Source: Anaeromyces robustus
Lineage: Eukaryota; Neocallimastigomycota; Neocallimastigomycetes; Neocallimastigales; Neocallimastigaceae
DNA length: 13,566 nucleotides
NCBI GenBank assembly: GCA_002104895.1
Contig: MCFG01000188.1
Coordinates: 115,001 to 128,566 of the forward strand
Direction of reading: 5' to 3'
Part shown: positions 10,001 through 13,566 of the stretch, piece by piece
Layout: each line of letters starts with the position of its first letter
Numbering within the stretch: the stretch's first letter is position 1
Notes under the pieces: model-generated
What the model was told of the DNA's origin: nothing
The model's input: only the letters and a program-made list of their open reading frames with translations
Database searches by the model: none
Program-made: the position numbers and the translations under genes

Positions 10001-11371
10001 ACAGCGAATTCTATTCCATTGAACAACCTTTTTTGGGTGAGTAAAGGAGAGATCAACAAAATTTTTCTTACAATATACTAACATTGGTTTATGATCAGAG
10101 ACTGGGTGATAATCAATAAAGGAAGCATAAGATATAAGGTTCAACATTTTATAATTAACCAAAGCATGATCAATATCTGAAGATAAATTACCTTGAACCC
10201 AAGAGATTCTTGAACTATTGAGAGGTAAAATTATCCAACCATTAATCGGTGATATTTTTTCTTCAAGGTCCACTGTTTTCATGTTAAAATCCCCAACAAG
10301 AATAGAAGCATGATCACGATGAATATTAAGCCAATCAATAACTTCTGCTAAAGCACACTTCACTTGTGTAGAATGAGAGCTGACAGGGATATATACATTT
10401 CCAACAGAGCATTTAGAGTCGTATATATTATAATTAGTTAAGGAAATAATGTAATTAAATGAATTCTCTTCAAGTATTGCTTGACAAGATTTATGATAAC
10501 CTAAAAATAAACCTCTCATGCCTGGAATACTATCAACGGCTCTTCTAACAAAATATCGGTAATTGGGAATAGTGACTTTACATGGTTGACTACTATTGGC
10601 ACCAGAACCGTTCTTTGTTTCTTGAAAACAGAGAAAAAGAGGTTTGAATAATGTGATAAAGTATTCGATACTATCTTTCTTTTCGTGGTTCCATCCATTG
10701 GTATTCCAACTGAGACAAAAAGTAAACTTATCTTTGATAGAATTAAGAGTGTTGAGATTAGAGTGTATACTAACTAATGAGTTGCGTTGGAAAGAATCTG
10801 AAGTATTAGATTGTGAGGATGTTGTAGTAGAATTACTTTGGTTATTAATTGAATCATTTAAGTTTGTTGTAGAATTTCTTTGGTTATTGATTGAATCATT
10901 TAAGTTTGTTGTAGACTTACTTTGGTTATTAATTGAATCATTTAAGTTTGTTGTAGAATTACTTTGGTTATTAATTGAATCATTAAAGTTTGTTGAAGGA
11001 GAAAATAGTTGATTTCTGATCTGTTGAAGTGACCTTTTACGAATATAATGAGTGCAATTACTATACGACAAGCTAGCATTTGAGATATATGATACAAATT
11101 TCTTTTTGAAATCATCGAATTTAAAGTCAGATGATAAAACTTTGATCCTAAAATACCAACCTCTAGAACACATAGATCGTTTAACTGAAAGAATGTACTT
11201 GTTGAATTCCTTAAGATTTGATTCCAGAAAATCCATCATATATGCATTGGTCCATGAGTGAAGGCCATTGATGAAGATAATGCTAGTGTTGTTAATATCA
11301 GTTCCATAACAGCGGAATCCACGAACAAAAACATTGCTATTTTCGTTACTATTATAAAAATTTCGTACCAT
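7052..11371 (-). CDS. LINE-A polyprotein: RRM-like, APE endonuclease, reverse transcriptase, Cys/His knuckle (1439 aa)
   Basis: The start ATG at 11371 is fixed by an in-frame TAG 9 nt upstream. Residues about 28-105 have an alternating strand/helix pattern like an RRM (IIFINGL, then GWYFRIKVL), a guess by pattern. Residues 130-185 are four tandem 14-residue Asn/Ser/Thr units. The APE-type endonuclease spans about 218-430: SWNTNGW (221), QETK (250), NVYIP, GDFN (360), DIDHA, SDH (425); all catalytic motifs are present and it should nick the target. The reverse transcriptase spans about 680-1010: SIPKKGDLSNCDNYRGISL, FLDLKKAYDS (835), GVRQGCPLSP, FADD (933), YTYLGVP. A Cys/His knuckle lies at 1242-1265 (CPNC to HWFINC). 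A C-terminal segment has FLIGG (1341), MPVVC and a polar tail. The ORF is intact, with no stop or frameshift. RNase H was not recognised. Copies 12346-13224 share its last codons. Confidence 0.95.
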   Translation of the reverse strand: MVRNFYNSNENSNVFVRGFRCYGTDINNTSIIFINGLHSWTNAYMMDFLESNLKEFNKYILSVKRSMCSRGWYFRIKVLSSDFKFDDFKKKFVSYISNASLSYSNCTHYIRKRSLQQIRNQLFSPSTNFNDSINNQSNSTTNLNDSINNQSKSTTNLNDSINNQRNSTTNLNDSINNQSNSTTTSSQSNTSDSFQRNSLVSIHSNLNTLNSIKDKFTFCLSWNTNGWNHEKKDSIEYFITLFKPLFLCFQETKNGSGANSSQPCKVTIPNYRYFVRRAVDSIPGMRGLFLGYHKSCQAILEENSFNYIISLTNYNIYDSKCSVGNVYIPVSSHSTQVKCALAEVIDWLNIHRDHASILVGDFNMKTVDLEEKISPINGWIILPLNSSRISWVQGNLSSDIDHALVNYKMLNLISYASFIDYHPVSDHKPMLVYCKKNFVDLSFTHPKKVVQWNRIRCKEMKNDIVDNNKFAILNNEIFNNPSLSIDDLVDKFINTSNSIAEDLEITSSTEIRKSMFHMSRNIYCLQRIKSLKYRQIKKSHLDYEPNQFIILVASYNKLCQSIHKKCNEFRRQNYLFWIKVGCEATLKNDSRKSWSWIKKNIKNNNQELFIPHPIRDHQDNLVYSTKDQLDVWCNYYKKLSYDSTGHSMNKKFWKNSPAINRIKSGNNIVWDINQDISIEEIKKAILSIPNFKASGPDGIPIEFYKALIPDSSSNDSVNNDSYVPAGLSCFCFLINRIWNGDFPIFWNNASIVSIPKKGDLSNCDNYRGISLINNGIKILSKIIASRISEYGISHGFIRPEQFGFRNKEECISLYISILSICQRRKFKGEDTYIAFLDLKKAYDSVPIYNILSKIYTLGIQGKCFQFLENLYLSSKACVKINGQFSDSFRILKGVRQGCPLSPILFNLFINDIFNDYLHNGVKIDTEYCCGGLFADDIVLCASSRSRMNKLLRLVGKWAKDNEMTFGINKCGTLAVRHENSEYILREDPTFYLTGIAIPKTDCYTYLGVPFHKTLDLKFVISKMKNKVSKALFSIQGFLKNDLIPIPLKRTLFSAKVIGQVSYYAPLLGSNKNNTSSTQTIINKGFYWILGYSKPNSFVSIYCISKELNIPPLSGKCALAQVRCFNKWKDSNCIISKIVNNVATTRKWTWDKESKILNDKLNNISSSTKEIMEFYWDRDMNSDKSIKAKTYKMYNFEESRSYLKLNLEFPEYSKGFRWILRARCGYKIDARVAKAAKMINNSCPNCCSCCFHCDSYQRIDHWFINCFLFKNLRIDHFSDLDRNFFYFLDSLFNSLVRTSNNPSVDNRINNIVKGYKSSNNSISNIDILGSKKIVNRYRIYIFLIGGRDYGFSDRINNSPYKKEWECLFKCQTESGTYSKSPFLLRSAALLNDIMPVVCKRQHILFNKFKTNLSRNVNADNTVGQPSRANADPISDPSGIG
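10817..10984 (-). repeat. In-frame 42-bp tandem repeat, four units
   Basis: Units start at 10984, 10942, 10900 and 10858 on the minus strand, each encoding NDSINNQ followed by SNSTTNL with small changes (SK, RN). The exact 42-bp period is visible at the repeated gaatcatt at 10851, 10893, 10935 and 10977. It acts as a flexible linker between the N-terminal domain and the endonuclease, and its copy number may vary. Confidence 0.93.
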
Positions 11372-11972
11372 TATGATCTATATTTAATATTGATGAAAAA
11401 AATAAAAAAAGTAAAATGAAAGTACTAAACTAAAAAAATCGAGTTAAAAATGTAGACTAGTAATAACTGAATGTAAATTTTTTCTTTTTTTTTTTTTTCT
11501 TTTGTTTAAATTTATCAATTGTTTATCTTCTTTACTCTATTATAAAAACACTTGTAGAATATTGATAGTTGTTATAAAAATCTCTTTTTGCGAATGTAAA
11601 TATATTTGAAATCTTGTAAATTCTTAAATTCATGAAAATTAAAAAAAAAGTTAAAGGTGAAGAACTCAAAAATAACTATTCTAAATTCTAATAAAGTATA
11701 AGCACATGCTTTTGAGTGAATCAAGCTCATACAATAATTAAAGCAATTACAATGGATTCATACAGTGATAATATACAGAAATACATGAAAGGTAAATTTA
11801 AAAGAAAATACAAATAATTCATTTCCTGCATATCCAACTTATACATATTATTAGAAAAAAGAACAATTATTGAGGAGACTTCATAAAATGCCCTTAACGT
11901 CGCCATGTATCGACAGGCATTTACCCTCTTCTGAGCATTCCAAATGAATGGAAGTACAGGTCCTCAGAAGAG
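11372..11972 (-). promoter_or_regulatory. LINE-A 5'UTR, 601 nt
   Basis: There is no ORF of note: no ORF1 precedes the main ORF. Apart from its first 100 nt it is AT-rich, with a T-rich tract at about 11477-11501. In LINEs the internal promoter sits here, so one is expected; I cannot point to promoter motifs. The first 100 nt form the structured element listed next. Confidence 0.6.
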
Positions 11973-11973
11973 G
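11871..11973 (-). ncRNA. Structured RNA element at the LINE-A 5' terminus (possible HDV-like ribozyme fold)
   Basis: On the element strand the first nucleotides form an 11-bp perfect stem, CCTCTTCTGAG (11973-11963) with CTCAGAAGAGG (11935-11925). It encloses a small hairpin (TTCCA/TGGAA). A second stem follows, AAATGCC (11922-11916) with GGCATTT (11892-11886), with an inner TGTCG/CGACG hairpin (11915-11911, 11902-11898). TGAGGA (11966-11961) can alternatively pair with TCCTCA (11876-11871), giving strand order P1-P2-P3-P1'-P4-P2', the order of HDV-like ribozymes. HDV-like ribozymes at 5' ends are known for R2 and L1Tc elements. Against this: the first base is C, not G, and the expected catalytic C before the P2' strand is not evident (UGAA is there). 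The stems are seen in the sequence; self-cleavage is speculation. Confidence 0.45.
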
Positions 11974-11985
11974 AATTTCATCTAC
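11973..11985. repeat. TSD of full-length LINE-A, right copy
   Basis: Exact repeat of 6793-6805; the next base also matches but cannot be told from the tail. The element's structured 5' end starts directly next to it. Confidence 0.9.
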
Positions 11986-12019
11986 TAATTAATGAGAATA
12001 AAGGTAATCAAAAAAAAAA

Positions 12020-12290
12020 TTTCTTTTTATAGCATACAATTTGTACTTTATCTTTATTGAATTTAAATATTAAAATACATGAATCATAAAAAAAACACAT
12101 AATAAAAAAAATGATACTGAAAAATAAATAAAAACCAGTTAAACATTATAGATAATAATGAATAATGAATATACTGGAGGGAAAAAAAAAGTAGTATAAT
12201 AAAAATATGTAAAAATAATAAATCTATACAAGCCCTTAATTCTACATATACAATATTATTAATTCTATTATCTACACTAGAGTTATCACT
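12020..12290 (-). mobile_element. Old LINE-A 3' end with internal deletion
   Basis: 12024-12250 matches the LINE-A 3'UTR (6821-7036) with many substitutions (for example tagcatacaatttgtac against tggcacacaatttgtac). At about 12250 it jumps to sequence matching 7441-7479 inside the ORF (caatattatt, ctattatctacactagagtt). About 405 bp, including the stop and last 130 codons of the ORF, are missing. Possible TSD: gtaatcaaaaaaaaaa at 12004 and gtaataaaaaaaaaaa at 12291, imperfect and A-rich. Long open frames across it are meaningless. Confidence 0.75.
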
Positions 12291-12293
12291 GTA

Positions 12294-12295
<2 letters not shown>

Positions 12296-12329
<34 letters not shown>
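12296..12329. repeat. A34 homopolymer run
   Basis: The A-run on the plus strand sits between the old LINE-A fragment and the target site of the new LINE-A copy. Its direction is opposite to all the LINE tails here. It may be an expanded A tract of the TSD of the older fragment. Confidence 0.85.
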
Positions 12330-12331
<2 letters not shown>

Positions 12332-12336
12332 AAAAA

Positions 12337-12347
12337 ATTCCATTGTT
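12337..12347. repeat. TSD of truncated LINE-A copy, left
   Basis: attccattgtt here and at 13231-13241. The last two T's merge with the T20 tail, so 9-11 bp are informative. They flank a LINE-A copy that is itself split by LINE-B. Confidence 0.75.
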
Positions 12348-12566
12348 TTTTTTTTTTTTTTTTTTATGGCACACAATTTGTACGTCAACTTTATTGAATT
12401 TAAATATTAAAATACATGAATCATAAAAAAAACACATAATGAAAAAAAATGATACTAAAAAAAAAAATAAAAACCAGTAAAATATTATAGATAATAATAG
12501 ATAATACTGGAGGAAAAAAAGAAGTATAATAATATTTAAAAACAATAAATCCATACAGCCCTTAAT

Positions 12567-12575
12567 TCTAAATAT

Positions 12576-12578
<3 letters not shown>
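12567..12578. repeat. TSD of LINE-B copy 1, left
   Basis: tctaaatataga at 12567-12578 is repeated at 13062-13073. The single original copy is seen uninterrupted in LINE-A at 7023-7034, so the duplication is proven by the unoccupied site. Confidence 0.93.
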
Positions 12579-12611
<33 letters not shown>

Positions 12612-13061
12612 GCAATAAAATAATGAAAACTTTATTTAAATTTAATTTAAAAAGTACATGTTATAAAGTAATTGTACATATTAAAACTTAATCTAATAAA
12701 GAATAATAATTTATTATTTAATAGATAGTAATAATTTATAATTACTTCATATGGTATAGTGTATATTATTAAATTAAATCAAGTTGGAAAGTTATTATCA
12801 TTATTAGATGCGTGTGACCTACTGTCTTGTCCTACTGAATTGTCAGCTTCGACGCTCTTGGTTAGATTGTTGGGATACCTATTGAATAATGACCAGATCT
12901 GGCCACTAACAGTAGGCATAATTCTAAGTAAAAGTGCGGATGTACGTACCAAAAGTGGAACATCCGAAAAGGTGCTAGGTTTAAGTTGCGCCTTACAAAG
13001 ACTGTTCCACTCCTCTTTCCCCAAGTTATAATGATTAACTCTTCCACCAAGAAGGAAATAA
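12579..13061 (-). mobile_element. LINE-B copy 1, 5'-truncated, inserted in LINE-A copy
   Basis: 483 bp: T32 tail at 12579-12610, 3'UTR 12611-12778, C-terminal coding part 12779-13061. TSD 12567-12578 and 13062-13073. The DNA and protein differ clearly from LINE-A, so it is another family, yet the C-terminal layout is shared. Confidence 0.92.
12779..13061 (-). pseudogene. LINE-B ORF, C-terminal fragment
   Basis: Open from the truncation point at 13061: YFLLGGRVNHYNLGKEEW, then DVPLLVRTSALLLRIMP, SLFNRYPNNL, VEADNSVGQDSR and TGA at 12779-12781. It aligns with the LINE-A C terminus (FLIGGRDYGF, PFLLRSAALLNDIMP, ILFNKFKTNL, VNADNTVGQPSR). There is no own start, so it is a dead fragment, not a gene; the Met codon at 13024 is internal. 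The reverse transcriptase and endonuclease parts are absent through 5' truncation. Confidence 0.88.
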
Positions 13062-13073
13062 TCTAAATATAGA
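13062..13073. repeat. TSD of LINE-B copy 1, right
   Basis: Second copy of tctaaatataga; from here the interrupted LINE-A sequence resumes. Confidence 0.93.
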
Positions 13074-13230
13074 ATTAAAGTAAAATTGATCTATCCTATT
13101 CCACTAGGGTCGGAAATAGGATCGGCATTTGCCCTACTAGGCTGTCCTACTGTGTTATCAGCATTGACGTTCCTGGAGAGGTTGGTTTTAAATTTATTGA
13201 ATAATATATGTTGTCTTTTACAGATATCCT

Positions 13231-13241
13231 ATTCCATTGTT
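13231..13241. repeat. TSD of truncated LINE-A copy, right
   Basis: attccattgtt, matching 12337-12347; only seven bases (caaaaga) separate it from the tail of LINE-B copy 2. Confidence 0.75.
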
Positions 13242-13244
13242 CAA

Positions 13245-13248
<4 letters not shown>

Positions 13249-13285
<37 letters not shown>

Positions 13286-13566
13286 GCAATAAAATAATGA
13301 AAACTTTATTTAAATTTAATTTAAAAAGTACATGTTATAAAGTAATTGTACATATTAAAACTTAATCTAATAAAGAATAATAATTTATTATTTAATAGAT
13401 AGTAATAATTTATAATTACTTCATATGGTATAGTGTATATTATTAAATTAAATCAAGTTGGAAAGTTATTATCATTATTAGATGCGTGTGACCTACTGTC
13501 TTGTCCTACTGAATTGTCAGCTTCGACGCTCTTGGTTAGATTGTTGGGATACCTATTGAATAATGA
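13249..13566 (-). mobile_element. LINE-B copy 2, partial (runs off the right edge)
   Basis: T36 tail at 13249-13284, then 13285-13566 appears identical to 12611-12892 over 282 bp (offset 674). It includes the ORF end, with TGA at 13453-13455. The 5' part and the TSD partner lie outside the window. Confidence 0.92.
13453..13566 (-). pseudogene. LINE-B ORF 3' end, copy 2 (continues beyond window)
   Basis: Encodes SLFNRYPNNLTKSVEADNSV and the rest of the tail to the TGA, the same as copy 1. Whether the copy is full length or truncated cannot be told here. Confidence 0.8.

Larger units (their letters stand above)
6806..11972 (-). mobile_element. Full-length non-LTR retrotransposon LINE-A
   Basis: A complete LINE of about 5.17 kb: poly(A) tail (T19 at 6806-6824), 3'UTR 6825-7051, one ORF 7052-11371, 5'UTR 11372-11972. 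A 13-14-bp TSD (6793-6805 and 11973-11985) gives both ends. It transposes by target-primed reverse transcription, judged from its APE endonuclease, reverse transcriptase and poly(A). There is no separate ORF1 and no RNase H that I can see. A near-identical truncated copy at 12346-13224 differs in the compared parts only by an A-run length, so the family moved recently. Confidence 0.93.
12346..13224 (-). mobile_element. 5'-truncated LINE-A copy, split by LINE-B
   Basis: T20 tail at 12346-12365, then 12366-12578 equals LINE-A 6825-7034, then after the LINE-B insertion 13062-13224 equals 7023-7185. I see no substitution; only an A-run (after gatact) is longer by three. The copy covers the 3'UTR and the last 44 codons or so of the ORF. 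Between its 5' end (13224) and the TSD (13231) lie six extra bases, tatcct. Confidence 0.9.

Noticed and set aside
10644-11012. Plus-strand frame with repeated LLWLLIESFKFVVE units
   Set aside because: Antisense image of the 42-bp tandem repeat in the LINE-A ORF.
11372-11820. A separate ORF1 upstream of the main LINE ORF
   Set aside because: No open frame of useful length on the minus strand; stops are frequent.
11871-11973. Hammerhead or twister ribozyme
   Set aside because: No CUGAUGA/GAAA core for hammerhead. UAAAUGCC resembles part of the twister core, but the matching second conserved strand is missing.
12084-12554. 156-codon minus-strand frame rich in Phe, Leu and Ile
   Set aside because: It spans two LINE-A 3'UTR copies and homopolymers; composition is that of translated A/T repeats, not a protein. 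The same holds for the 70-codon frame at 6798-7010.
1-13566. tRNA, rRNA, CRISPR or bacterial-style operon signals
   Set aside because: None found; composition, introns and LINEs indicate eukaryotic nuclear DNA.

Overview
The window is very AT-rich, with long A, T, TA and TAA runs between genes and tiny islands of coding sequence. It is eukaryotic nuclear DNA. It carries a nucleoporin of the Nic96/Nup93 family, a spliced leucine-rich-repeat (LRR) gene whose C-terminal end resembles the LRR surface proteins that are abundant in anaerobic gut fungi (Neocallimastigomycota), and a dense cluster of non-LTR retrotransposons (LINEs). A gut fungus is my best guess for the host. It rests on composition and gene style, not on a database match; another AT-rich protist or fungus is possible.

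Layout. Positions 3-1955 (+) hold the C-terminal 650 codons of Nic96/Nup93, open to the left edge. 1956-3513 is AT-rich non-coding DNA with a 36-bp LINE micro-insertion at 2561-2596 and an 82-bp perfect-type hairpin at 3012-3093. 3514-4431 (-) holds the 3' exons of an LRR gene, possibly decaying. 4478-5210 is AT-rich with no gene that I can support. 5215-6805 (-) is a patchwork of broken 3' ends of one LINE family (called LINE-C here). 6806-11972 (-) is a complete-looking 5.2-kb LINE (LINE-A) with poly(A) tail, 3'UTR, one intact 1439-codon ORF (RRM-like N terminus, tandem repeats, APE endonuclease, reverse transcriptase, Cys/His knuckle), 600-nt 5'UTR and a 13-14-bp target-site duplication (TSD). 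12020-12290 is an internally deleted LINE-A 3' end. 12346-13224 is a fresh 5'-truncated LINE-A copy, split by a 5'-truncated copy of a third family (LINE-B, 12579-13061). 13249-13566 is a second LINE-B copy running off the right edge.

How it works together. Every recognisable retroelement lies on the minus strand, with its poly(A) tail seen as a T-run on the plus strand. TSDs of 11-14 bp flank four of them, as expected from target-primed reverse transcription. LINE-A encodes all the known catalytic motifs needed for its own mobility, and the other pieces record at least seven insertion events with nesting order readable from the sequence. The most interesting unexplained signal is at the exact 5' terminus of LINE-A: a compact, relatively GC-rich RNA element with an 11-bp stem, a second 7-bp stem and a possible pseudoknot, whose strand order resembles the HDV-like ribozymes found at the 5' ends of some other non-LTR elements, although I cannot find the catalytic cytosine.
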